This document shows positions 35,998-45,250 of a stretch of DNA of 64,000 nucleotides, one piece after another (positions within the stretch are counted from its first letter, which is position 1; every line of letters starts with the position of its first letter). Below the pieces are notes generated by a model. It did no database searches, was not told where the DNA came from, and saw only the letters and a program-made list of their open reading frames with translations. Made by a program: the position numbers and the translations under genes. The DNA is from Takakia lepidozioides (lineage: Eukaryota > Streptophyta > Takakiopsida > Takakiales > Takakiaceae), in assembly GCA_030704615.1 (NCBI GenBank), contig CM060732.1, forward strand, positions 63,593,053 to 63,657,052, in the 5' to 3' direction.

Positions 35998-36905
35998 TGA
36001 TGAGAGGGCAAAACATGCTGAAATAGGTCGAAGAAGAAGGTGCCCTCACCACACTGTCCGTGACCTTGTGTCATGACCCATGGAGGATTTGACCTTGTGT
36101 GTGATGCTTGTGTCTGTAGTCAGGTAATGTCGGATTGGTCAATGAGAACCTGCACCACGGTGCAGCTGAGCAGGCAGACTTTGAAACACGGTCTGCTAAG
36201 ACCAAGCTGACTCTCCCAAGAACCTTGTAAACATCAGGAAGAATATCAAATCATGGTACTAACAGGAGCCAACAACCCACATTTGCAGGATGGACAAAAT
36301 TCTGCACATCGTACATTAAAAAAAAACCACACCTTGCGATTGCGGTCGCACCCTGAAGGATCTTAAAAAACTCATGCCAGCTCTGCTCCATGATTCAAAT
36401 TCAGGGCCGAGTCTGATGAGAGGGCAAAATAGGCTGAAATAGGTCGAAGAAGAAGGTGCCCTCACCACATTGTCCTCGACCTTGTGTCATGACCCATGGA
36501 GGATTTGACTGAACATGAACCCAAGATGACCTCTAGTGTGTGCTGCTTGTGTCTGTAGTTAGGTAATGTCGGATTGGTCAGTGAGAACCACCACGGTGCA
36601 GCTGAGTGGGCAGAGATTGAAACACGGCCTACTAAGACCAAGCTAACTCTCCCAAGAACCTTGTAAACATCAGGAAGAATACCAAATCATGGTACTAACA
36701 GGAGAGCCAACCCACATTTGCAGGATGGACAAACTTCTTCACATCGTACATTAAGAAAAAGCCACACCTTGCGATTGCGGTTGTCCCACCATCGTGAAGG
36801 ATCTTTTAGAAACTCATGCCAGCTCTGCTCCGTGCTGTAAAATCAGGGCCGAGCGGGTAGAGATTGAAACACGGCCTGCTAAGACGAAGCTGACTCTCCC
36901 AAGAA
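35998..36905. repeat. ~420-bp tandem duplication inside the CACTA element
   Basis: GAGGGCAAAAcatGCTGAAATAGG at 36,003 recurs at 36,418, and everything between, including GAAGAAGGTGCCCTCACC, GTCGGATTGGTCA and TTGCGATTGCGGT, repeats in the same order. A third partial unit (AGATTGAAACACGGCCTGCT) ends near 36,905. Confidence 0.75.
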
Positions 36906-37800
36906 CGGCGGGCTCCCAGCCAAAACCTCCTCGCACACATACCCTAGCGTTTCTAGGGTTGCTTGCTCCAGATGCGAAGGTTGATCCAACTGCGGGCCTC
37001 CCATGCATGTTTGCCCTCTCTCCCGCTCGCTCGCTCTAAGTCCCAACCCTCTCTCTCTCTCCCTCCCGCTCGCTCTAAGTCTGTTCACGCTACTGTGATG
37101 GGCAACTTTTTAAGTTTTTTAACCTTTTTGTAAACCCTAAAAGCCCTTTTTTGATTTTTTTTCTTTTTTTTTTCTTTTCTTAAAGGAAACCACAAGCCCT
37201 TGAGGAGGGGGAAAATTCACCCGCCTTCATTTATGGGCCATAAGACCTACAAGACGATCAACGTCAAGACATACCGTCTCGAACAATCCCACACACGGGA
37301 TAAGGGCAGCGGGTTTGAACCCCAAACCACAAGGGCGACACACTGTGCACTTACCAGCCGACGTGATTTTTTTTAAATCTTTGTTTTTTTTGGGTTTTTT
37401 TAATTCATTCTAGTGGTAAGAGTCTCCGTTTTTTTAAGATATAAATACTCATATATTATATATATAACCAGAAAAGCATGTGTCGACACGTGTAGTCATG
37501 TAGTGATTCATCCATGTGATGATCTGGCATAATGCATTAGAGTGAGAGTCATGAAGTCATATGTCTGTCTTGCAATATGCACACGTCATTCTAGTGTAGC
37601 CATGACCGTGACTAGTAGTCATATCTGCCATGCCAATATTCGTGGTCAAACATGTTTGACCTGTGTTGCGCAGAGTCCGAAGCCATGCAGTCGCATATAC
37701 GCCTTCTCCAGACCTACATTATGACTTCAAAAGCATTTTACGACTGCAAATGGCATTTCTGCCACAAATATGTCATGACTGCGCACCCATGGGAGTCATA
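36906..37800. other. CACTA right interior
   Basis: Contains a telobox-like ACCCTAGCGTTTCTAGGGTT at 36,942-36,961 and a CT-rich tract (37,010-37,080), both features of plant promoter/leader DNA. T-rich sequence follows. Repeated GTCATG motifs approach the right end. No gene seen. Confidence 0.45.
37300..37366 (-). repeat. possible tRNA-derived SINE-like head
   Basis: On the minus strand GCTGGTAAGTGCAC resembles an A box and GGGGTTCAAACCC, about 30 bp on, a B box, at tRNA-like spacing. It does not fold into an obvious complete tRNA. Confidence 0.3.
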
Positions 37801-37822
37801 AAAGCCGCAATCTGTTGTAGTG

Positions 37823-38003
37823 ATATGAGGTAAAAAGCTTGATTCTTGAGCTCCAAAGAGAAGTGAAGCTTGTTGTGTGGCAAATGCATTGCTAGGTGAG
37901 ATGGAATCAAGCTTGGTTGTGGCTTGAGGTGAAGAAGATCAAGGTAGTTTGCCTTGGTATCTCATAGAAGTCATGGATGCTTGAGGAGAGCAAGCATGAA
38001 GTT
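37823..38003. other. continuation of the LTR-like repeat right of the CACTA element
   Basis: The style and motifs (CTTGAGGAGAGCAAGCATGAAG) continue those left of the CACTA insertion, consistent with the CACTA having split this repeat. No gene. Confidence 0.45.
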
Positions 38004-38160
38004 CATAGTGGCAGCCTAGTGACTGACTAGTTGTAGCCTAGTGGTTGGACTAGTGGGTGGACTAGTGATGGACTAGTGATATACTAGTGTGTGGCGTGCA
38101 CATGTGTTGTGTGATTTTGGACAGCGATGTAGTTGTGTAGCGATATGTATGCGCACGACA
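38004..38160. repeat. 157-bp direct repeat, copy 1
   Basis: CATAGTGGCAGCC ... GCGCACGACA, matched by 38,523-38,679 with a single visible mismatch. The repeated core begins TGGCAG and ends CGACA, so a tiny LTR is conceivable, but no primer site or target duplication supports it. Confidence 0.8.
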
Positions 38161-38522
38161 GCTGTCAAGTTATTTTACCACTAGTGTGAAACTAGCTAGG
38201 AAATAGCTAGCTTTTACATATTGACATTTGGGATTGGCCCAAGTGTCAATCCAGGGGTCAAGGCAGATTTAGGCCCTGGAGTGGTTATCTTCACGGCAAG
38301 CGCGGGAGGCTCATCTTTCTCGAGTTGAGCCTCACCGCGCCTAGCTATGGCGCCGTAGTGTGGATTCCCCATGGCGTGGGGTGCACTTGGCTTGACTTGT
38401 ATTTGAGTAATGAGTTTATATATGCATGAGTTTATGCTTCAGCTTTGTGAGCTCGCATGAGCTTGTACTTGTATTCTTCTTCGTAATCTATTGTGTGGAC
38501 TAGTAACTGCCATAGTGGGCAG
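38161..38522. repeat. dispersed LTR-like repeat family, copy 2
   Basis: Contains GGAGGCTCATCTTTCTCGAG...TTGAGCCTC, GTGGATTCCCCATGGCGTGG and CTTGGCTTGACTTG, the same ordered landmarks as 31,450-31,600. It lies between the two 157-bp direct repeats. Confidence 0.5.
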
Positions 38523-38679
38523 CATAGTGGCAGCCTAGTGACTGACTAGTTGTAGCCTAGTGGTTGGACTAGTGGGTGGACTAGTGATGGACTAGTGATA
38601 TACTAGTGTGTGGCGTGCACATGTGTTGTGTGGTTTTGGACAGCGATGTAGTTGTGTAGCGATATGTATGCGCACGACA
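38523..38679. repeat. 157-bp direct repeat, copy 2
   Basis: Near-identical to 38,004-38,160. The gypsy-derived sequence resumes just after it (about 38,690). Confidence 0.8.
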
Positions 38680-38889
38680 TAGGCCATCACCTGATGATGA
38701 CAAACAATTGGCATACAAGGCTGATTTGCTTCCTCATGTGTCTGTGCATATTCCACTGTGGGTACGGTTGGGAATTTGCATCGAGTAGCAGGCGAGTGTG
38801 TGCACCAAGCATGGCAGGAGGCCTTTCCATTGGTGAGTGAGGGGAGTTCAGTGACATCACCTGGACCTCATGAGTTAGCTCATTTGGAC

Positions 38890-39915
38890 ACAGTGCCCAT
38901 TACCTGGCAACCACCCGACTCAGGGATTTGTTTGCTAGACTTGTTTGGAGGCATGAGCACTGGGCTTGCAGGAGTATTGCAAACAGGGATTAAAGTACGC
39001 AAGTACTTGTATGTGGAGAATGATGAGATAGCTCGGCGTATTTCTATGCGCCACATCGCCTTGCTCACACACCAGTATCCTGAGTTGTTGCCTCTATCAG
39101 CAATTCAAGGGTATCAAAAGGCCTTGTCAGCAGACATTACCTTGCTGGGGGCGGATGATTTGGACCGGCATGGTTCCATTGACTTGGTGATAGCTGAATG
39201 GCCTTGCCAATGACACTCTCCCGTAGGTCATGGGAATGGCTTGCATGATGCACGATCGCATTTATTTTGGGAGATGTTGCGAGTGTTGCGTGACTTGCAG
39301 GTGAGGCAAGTGCAACCTCCAGCTTACATCCTGGAGAATGTTCCTCTCATGGGGGATTCTCGGGCTAGGGTTATGGCCAGTGTGCATCAGATCCGGTCAT
39401 GGATTGGACCAGCTTTATTGTTGGATGTAGCTGCAGTGGGTTCACGGGCACATAGGCCTAGGTTGTGGTGGACAAATCTTGCACCACCGGAGTTGCTCAA
39501 GAGAGCCTATGATTCCATTCAACGGCCACCCAACCTCACGGTTGAGGGCATTTTGGACCAAGGGAGGCAACCACAGAGGGTGCGACATGATGACCATCCA
39601 CCTCTAGCAGTGGTAAATTGAGTGGGGTAGCCACGTGCAGCCTTGCCTACGCTCATGAGCTTTCCCTCGTCTCATGCTTTTAGAGACAATGGTCCTGGGT
39701 TGATTTGGGACAGTGTGCTACAGCAATTGGTGGAGCCCAATGCGGATGAGCGAGAGCGGGCAATGGGATTTGCCACGGGCACTACAGCTGTGTCAGCTCT
39801 GTCAGAGGCATCACGACGCTAGGTGTTGGGTCAGGCAATGGATCTCAATTGCTTGACATGGGTCATTGGCTTGTGCATGGGTGAGCAACGGAGATTGCAA
39901 GCATTAGTGGCTACT
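38890..39915 (+). pseudogene. DNMT-type cytosine-5 DNA methyltransferase domain of the gypsy polyprotein
   Basis: A whole methyltransferase fold is readable in one frame. Motif I is CLLDLFGGMSTGLAGVL (about 38,929-38,979; AdoMet binding). Motif IV is DLVIAEWPCQ then HSP (39,181-39,222; catalytic Cys). Motif VI is ENV (39,333-39,341). Motif VIII is RAHRPRLWWTN, resembling the SAAHRARYFW of DNMT3/DRM enzymes. Motifs IX-X are ADERERAMGFATGTTA and VLGQAMDLN (39,741-39,850). It would transfer methyl from AdoMet to cytosine. It is interrupted by TGA at 39,211 (right after PCQ), TGA 39,619, TAG 39,628 and TAG 39,820. The same frame runs on into the reverse transcriptase at 40,408, so it is part of the element's pol polyprotein and not a passing host gene. 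Confidence 0.9.
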
Positions 39916-40248
39916 TCTGCACTTCTATTGGATATTGCACCATCTCTGCCAACAAGGACGGTGGAGGCAGTGAGTGGGGGCGAGCACAGGATCATGGGGT
40001 GCAAACACCCATGGCAGATATGGGATGAGATGCGCAAAGAGAGAGTCATTGGATCTCTCAAGCAGCATTATGAGGAGTGGGGAGAGCCATGGACTGAGGA
40101 TCAGTTGGAGGCCAAGGTGGCCAAGGTTTTTGAAGAGGTTGAAAATGTTTCTTGCTCAGAGGATGTTCTCAAGGTGGCTATGGCGGATCAAGTGGAGGCT
40201 ACGCCATAGTTAGACTGGGCAGACAAGGCCCAAGAGGTTGCTATCTAG

Positions 40249-41215
40249 CAACCAAAAGATACGTCTCCTACCTCCAAGCCTGGTGTACCCAAGGTTGCAA
40301 TCATTGAGGACAATTGGGAACCAGATGTTGGACCTACAGTCACCGGAGGAGAGAAACGGAGGATCCAGCAATTTTTAAGGGCTTATAGAAATTGCTTTGC
40401 CTTCAGTTTGAAGGATTTGGGGAGTTTGAAGGGTCAGGAGATTCGTATTGATTTGGCAAGTGACACGCCAATCTTTCGAAGGCCCTACAGGTATAGTGAT
40501 ATGGAGAGGTCTTTGATCCAGTCACGGACTATGAAGTTGTTGAAAGCTGGATTGGTGGAGTTGTCAGGCGGGGAGTATGCCTCGGCAACGGTGATGCCAG
40601 CTAAGAAGGATATCTATGGCAATTGGACAGAAAGGAAGATGTGTGGGGACTACCGTCCTGTGAACCGTCATACTAAGTCCGATAGATATGCCATGCCAAC
40701 TCCAGATGAGATCTTTGATGCCATTGGGCATGCAAAGGTGTTTAGCACATTGGACTTGCGATCCGGTTACCACCAGTTGCTAATCAAAGAGGCTGACAAG
40801 CAAAAGACGACATTCTGGGGGATTGACCAACATGGGAAGGATTGTTTATACCAATGGCGGTTCCAACCGTTTGGGTTGAAGAATGCTCCTGCAGAGTTTC
40901 AGAGGGTTATGGATAGGATTCTTGCAGGGCTAGACTTCGTCCGGTGCTACATTGATGATATCATTATCTTTAGTGCCACGGTTGAGGAACATGAGAGATA
41001 CCTTTTGAGCGTTTGAGCGTTTGAGGGCGCATGGATTGAAACTGCACCCTGGAAAGTGCAAGTTCTTCCACGATCAAATTGAGTATCTGGGCCACATGAT
41101 ATACCCTGGAGGATTGGGTGTTCAACAGACAAAAGTGGAGGCCATTTCACGCATTTCACACCCTATAGATGTAAGCAGAGTTCGTGCTTTCATGAGGTTG
41201 ACAAACTACTATTGA
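40249..41215 (+). pseudogene. gypsy reverse transcriptase
   Basis: Same frame as the methyltransferase until 41,016. The RT has the usual blocks: LVELSGGEYASATVMPAKK, KMCGDYRPVNRHT, STLDLRSGYHQ (first catalytic Asp), FQPFGLKNAPAEFQRVMD and CYIDDIII (40,945-40,968; catalytic DD). A frameshift near 41,010 follows HERYLLSV. The thumb then continues in the next frame as LRAHGLKLHPGKCKFF and EYLGHMIYPGG to a TGA after LTNYY. TAG codons at 40,207 and 40,246 lie in the linker before it. Both catalytic aspartates survive, but the chain is broken. Confidence 0.93.
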
Positions 41216-41745
41216 CGGTTAGTCAAGGATTTAGCAGCATTGCAAAAGCTCTTACCAAGTTGACCAAGGTGGGTCAGGAGTGGCAGTGGGAGGAGGAGCA
41301 AGAGAAGCCTTTGAGGAACTCAAGGCTCGATTGGCTTCTACGCCTATTCTGAGGCGGCCTATTCGGGGGCGGTCTTTCCAGCTACATACGGAGTGGAGTA
41401 TGCTGGGGATTGGAGCAGTGCTCACACAGGTGGATGATGAGGGAAGAGAGTTCATCGTGGCATATGCTAGCCGCTCGAGCAATGATGCCGAAGCAAAGTA
41501 TAGTTCCTATGAAGGGGAGTGTCTGGCTGCAGTATGGGCAGTGACACATTTTAGATGCTACCTCTATGGCAATCTCTTCACCCTTGTCACGGATCACCAA
41601 CCATTGAAATGGTTGATGTAGTCAGACAAGCTTACATGAAAGCTTGCACGGTGGGCACTTATGCTTCAAGAGTACGACTTCCAGGTGGTGCATCAAGTCG
41701 GTATAGTCAATCGGGATGCAGATGGATTGAGTCGTAATCCATGCA
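41216..41745 (+). pseudogene. gypsy RNase H domain
   Basis: After a frameshifted connection (AKALTKLTKVGQEWQW) the frame from 41,280 gives FEELKARLASTPILRRP, then HTEWSMLGIGAVLTQ, where the first catalytic Asp is Glu. YEGECLAAVWAVTHFRCYLY supplies the Glu and TDHQPLKWLM the Asp. Stops at 41,619-41,621 (TAG) and just after SDKLT precede KLARW, QEYDFQVVHQVGIVNRDADG and LSR, the usual end of the domain. Confidence 0.9.
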
Positions 41746-42985
41746 CGAGCCAGCATGATGATACTAGAGCTCGGTGGCATGGTGAGACGGATGAGGAGAT
41801 GGTGTCAGGATGGCATGCATCTGCCTTTTTGTGCTTCCTAGCAATGGGAGCTCAAGCTAGTCCATCCCATGCGATAGGTCATGTAGATAGCGTGCATGAC
41901 GATCCAGAGATTAGTGAGGAGTTTGGTGGTGTTAAGGATGTGCATGAAGATGCAGCAGTGTTGGCATACCTTCATACCGGAGAGACAGTAGCTAATATGA
42001 CTGTTAAGGAGAGAGATTGGGTCCTACAACAAGCCAAGAGATTCAAGTGGGAGGGGACTCACCTACTCCGAGTATGGGAGGATGGACGAGTGAGGATTGT
42101 GCCTCATCCAACACAACGAACGCGATTGATATGCCATGCCCATGAGGAGTTGGGACATTTTGGGGTGTGACACACTCATAGTTTGCTGCAAGGACAGTAT
42201 TGGTGGCGGGGCATGCACACGGATGTGCAACAATTAGTGGCAAGTTGCATGGTGTGTGATAGAATGCGGGCTTCTTTCAATGCATCTACTCCACAATTGC
42301 ATCTTTTACCCATTATGGGTTTGGGCTATCGTTGGAGTCTTGACTTCGCAGGCCCATTGCCACTAACTATTCGCCATAACAAGTATGTGCTGGTGATGGT
42401 GGAATATCTCTCCAAATGGATTGAACTGGTGGCATTGCCTGACAAGGCAAGTAAGGGGGCTGCGTATGCATTCTTAGATCGACTGCTTAGCCAATTTGGT
42501 GCTCCAGCCGAGGTACTCACGGACCAGAGGAGAGAATTCTTGGGGGAGTTTCAGGCTTTGTGTGAGCAAGCCTTGATAGATCACCACACTACTTCTCGGG
42601 ATCATCCCGAGGCTGATGGCTTGGCCGAGAGGGTTGTGCAAACAGTCAAGCGAGGCTTGCGCAAGTATGGCTTGCAGAAGGGACACTTGGGAGATTGGGA
42701 CCTTCAGCTACCTTGGTTGGCCATGGGCTACAGGTTTAGCAAACAAGCATCACTTGCCTCGTTCTCGCCTTATTTCCTTCTCTTTGGCCGAGAGCCAGAT
42801 TTGCCTACATCTATTCGCAGGGAGACTGCAGTAGTCCTCAACCTTGATGATCCGGATGTGTGGACACAAGCATGTGCCCAACGGGCAGAGTTGTTCAAGA
42901 GGGTCATGCCTATGGCTTTTGAGAACCTTGCTATTGCCCAACACCGAGATACATTGAGAAACTCCACTATACGTGGAGGGGGATA
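41746..42985 (+). pseudogene. gypsy integrase
   Basis: After an acidic linker the zinc-binding region is HAHEELGHFGV, stop, HTHSLLQGQYWWRG, CMVCDRM. The DDE core is LDFAGPLP (Asp near 42,342), VLTDQRREFLGEF (Asp near 42,519) and HPEADGLAERVVQTVKRGLR (Glu near 42,627), so all three catalytic acids remain. Then come WLAMGYRFSKQASLASFSPY and LFGREPDLP. A single TGA (42,168-42,170) splits the zinc region, and a frameshift near 42,980 separates the core from the C-terminal part. Confidence 0.93.
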
Positions 42986-43298
42986 TTGGCTAGGTGTTCG
43001 GCGTTTCCATCTTGGGTTTATGTGTATCTGCAGCAGACAGCGCTTACGACCTTGGATGTCACAGCAGGTCGTGTGATTCTAAGGGTCCGGGAGGTGTTGC
43101 CTTCAGGAGTGTTGATTCTGGAGGGTCGAGATGGCATGATATGGAAGGACCATGTGCGCAATTGTGTGTCATGTCACCTTCCACATGTGGATGGGAAGAT
43201 AGATCTCAACCTTGCAATGGTACCTGCAGGGTTGCGTTGCATGCTATGTGGGCATGCTGGTGGTGCCGCGACCATGTTGGTGTGTAACAAATGCTCAA
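42986..43298 (+). pseudogene. integrase C-terminal domain with truncated PHD-like zinc finger
   Basis: YVYLQQTALTTLDVTAGRVI and LPSGVLILEGRDGMIWKDHV look like the barrel-type end of a gypsy integrase. VRNCVSCHLPHVDG follows, then CMLCGHAGGAATMLVCNKCS (about 43,238-43,296): C-x2-C-x11-C-x2-C, the first half of a PHD finger. PHD fingers read histone H3 tails, so it could direct integration. The remaining His and Cys are absent because a copia LTR begins at 43,299, immediately after Ser. Confidence 0.8.
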
Positions 43299-43603
43299 TG
43301 TTGGAAGTAATTAAACATATCTAGAAGACAAAGTCTTGAAGGCCAAAGGTTTAGAAGTCTAAGAGACTATCTTGTTTAACTCACCTTTGGAAGGTGAATG
43401 GTTAGAAGGTGGATGGTCACCATAGTGGAAGTGAAAGTGACCAAGTAGGACTTCCTAGAGACCTTCTTGTATAAGCTCGGGGGTAAAGCCACTAGTCTAA
43501 GTGTAAGAGTATGATGGTGGCTTCTATGGTTGGGAGGAGAGTTTTAGTTTTAGCTTTAGTCTAAGACTTTAGTTCTTGTTCATGTTCTTGCTCAATTCTA
43601 ACA
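43299..43603 (+). repeat. 5' LTR of a Ty1/copia element (305 bp)
   Basis: Starts TGTTGGAAG and ends TTCTAACA, the usual TG...CA pair, with the primer-binding site starting at the next base. It interrupts the gypsy PHD codons, with CTCAA (43,294-43,298) as the likely left target-duplication copy. The matching 3' LTR is not seen. Confidence 0.88.
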
Positions 43604-43616
43604 TGGTATCAGAGCC
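43604..43616 (+). promoter_or_regulatory. copia primer-binding site (initiator tRNA-Met)
   Basis: TGGTATCAGAGCC directly abuts the LTR, as in most plant copia elements. Confidence 0.92.
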
Positions 43617-43662
43617 ATTCTTATCTAGGTGAGAGTTGGTAGTTGAGATTGAGAGAACGATT

Positions 43663-44167
43663 ATGGCTGGAGCGTCGTCTTCTAGCAATCATCCTTCTAT
43701 GTCTATGACGAGTGCATTAGATGTGAGAGTGGAAGATCGATTCAATGGAGCTAACTATCAGACCTGGAAGTTTAAGATGGAGATGGTCCTTCTACACAAA
43801 GATCTATGGGGAGTGGTTGATGGATCAGTCCCAAGACCTGACACTATTATTGGCCAAGCCATGAGACATGAAAGATCAGAAAGCAAGAGCTCACAAGCTT
43901 GAGAGACAATCAATTGCATCTTATTATAAGTGCTAAGCAAATGCTAAGGATGTTTGGGACAAGCTAGCAAGCATATATGAGATGAAGGATGTCACATCGC
44001 AAAGTGTATGCGACGCAAAAGTTCTATGGTCTGAAGATGACCAAGTCAGACTCAGTTGAACAACACTTGAATTTGTTTTGTGTGTTGCGAGATCAACTAG
44101 TCTCTGTGGGAACTAATGTGACTGATGAACACGTCGTAGTGGTGTTATTGGCAACCTTACCTGAATC
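43663..44167 (+). pseudogene. copia gag, 5' part (split by a transposon)
   Basis: ATG at 43,663 opens MAGASSSSNHPSM, then the gag_pre/UBN2-type block RFNGANYQTWKFKMEMVLLH and LWGVVDGSVPRP. A stop near 43,900 and a frameshift follow. The domain continues TQKFYGLKMTKSDSVEQHLN and DEHVVVVLLATLPES, where the reading is cut by the inverted-repeat transposon at 44,168. Exactly after that transposon (49,216) the sequence resumes with the next codons (YDGFVVSL), so removal of the insertion joins the gag precisely. Confidence 0.88.
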
Positions 44168-44208
44168 CCTGGGGGGTGCACTCTTTATAAAATGTCCGTA
44201 TCACGTGC
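44168..44208 (+). repeat. left terminal inverted repeat of the PPR-carrying transposon
   Basis: Starts CCTGGGGGGTGCACTC. About 31 of 41 positions match the reverse complement of the right end. Confidence 0.9.
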
Positions 44209-44340
44209 GTTCGCCGCCTAATAAAAAAACCTCCTATATACGGGTCCTTGGATCATTTATACCCCCTCTGTACATACATTTTGAAGATTATAAAACCCCA
44301 TCTTGTAAATATATAGAAATTTTTAATTTTTAAAAAGTAC

Positions 44341-44852
44341 CGCTTTCTGTATGTATATTTTCTTTTTCAATAATTAAAAAATACCCTCAAATATGTATAT
44401 GTATGTTTTTTATATTATATCAAGTTTATTCATTTAAAAATAGAATAAAATCTAATAAATTAATTAAAAAAAATCTTTTTGCCCTCGATAAAACTTGCTG
44501 TGGAATCATAATCAGATGCAGAGAGGAAAGGGACATTGTCAATGCCCGATGTGCAAGAGGCCTGAAGAAAGTTTCTATTTTCTGATATACAGTCCTGGGT
44601 ATTTTCATCAGAGAGTGACCCTCTTGAAGACCATCAAGACCTAGTCACTGCACCTCTGTTCATCAACTAGGACAGTTTCTGAACTTGTTCTACAGTTTCA
44701 ACCTTCGCAAGGTCCAATTATGTTCAAAACCTAATGTTGAGAATTCCTCTCCAAAAAGAGATTTCGTGCGCCTTTGCTGCCACTGTTGGAGTCCAACCTG
44801 ACTCGCAGCTGACAGAGTTCAATACATTCAATTAGGTGACAAACATTTCATT
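44341..44852. other. transposon left interior
   Basis: AT-rich, no gene. The part from 44,500 (GAGAGGAAAGGGACATTGTC...) repeats, diverged, at about 48,510-48,610 (GAGATGAGAGGTAGCCTGTC...), so the cargo itself is internally duplicated. Confidence 0.5.
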
Positions 44853-45250
44853 TCACCAATACTCCCCACAAGAACAAACATCATTTTGGAAGTGGTGAAA
44901 GCGGTTTGCATCCCGTACAACAATCTCTTGCTTAGCTATCTTTGAGATGAATTTGGTGGCTGTGTGGCAATCACCACACATCCGAAGATTCCTGATGATC
45001 CCCAAAGACATCCCAGAGGGTGTGTTGATAAGCCCAAAAACAATGGCCAGCTTCTCATTGTGGTGGCAAAGAGACGATTTTTTAAGCTCTTCCTCAACAT
45101 CATGCAATGCAAAGCGGGCTTCACCCCTTCGCACATCATTTGCTCATAGGTCTCCAAAGCCTCCATCGCGCGCCCTTGCTGTGCATATCCTGCAATCATC
45201 GCACTGCATGACAGCACATCTCGTTCAGCCATACCGTTGAACACTCCCTT
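44853..45250 (-). pseudogene. PPR motif fused to a complete DYW domain
   Basis: The minus strand has a PPR motif (GVFNGMAERDVLSCSAMIAG; EALETYEQMMCEGVKP) joined by deletion and a frame change to an almost complete DYW deaminase domain, open from 45,134 to the TAG near 44,853: RFALHDVEEELKKSSLCHHN, EKLAIVFGLI, RMCGDCHTATKFISKIAKQE, VRDANRFHHFQNDVCSCGEY W. The HxE (HNE) and CGDCH zinc/active-site residues are kept and the ending is CGEYW in place of CGDYW. This is the best-preserved DYW domain in the window. It has no intact PPR array in frame, so editing activity is doubtful. Confidence 0.85.

Larger units (their letters stand above)
32808..37822. mobile_element. CACTA (En/Spm-like) transposon carrying PPR fragments
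   Basis: Ends are CACTACAACAAATTGCGGCT at the left and the inverse of CACTACAACAGATTGCGGCT at the right. About 25 terminal bases match with one mismatch, and the CACTA start is diagnostic. Size is 5,015 bp. Flanking triplets are AAA and ATA, so the expected 3-bp target duplication is imperfect. Subterminal regions are full of ATGACTGC / GTCATGACT motifs, as in CACTA elements. No transposase (TnpA/TnpD) is recognisable inside, so it would be non-autonomous. Its cargo is PPR sequence plus PPR leader DNA (34.3-36.1 kb) and a 420-bp tandem duplication. Confidence 0.85.

Noticed and set aside
38004-38679. Miniature LTR (TRIM) element
   Set aside because: Ends TG...CA fit, but there is no primer-binding site after the first repeat, no polypurine tract before the second, and the flanks are not duplicated. 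Kept only as direct repeats.
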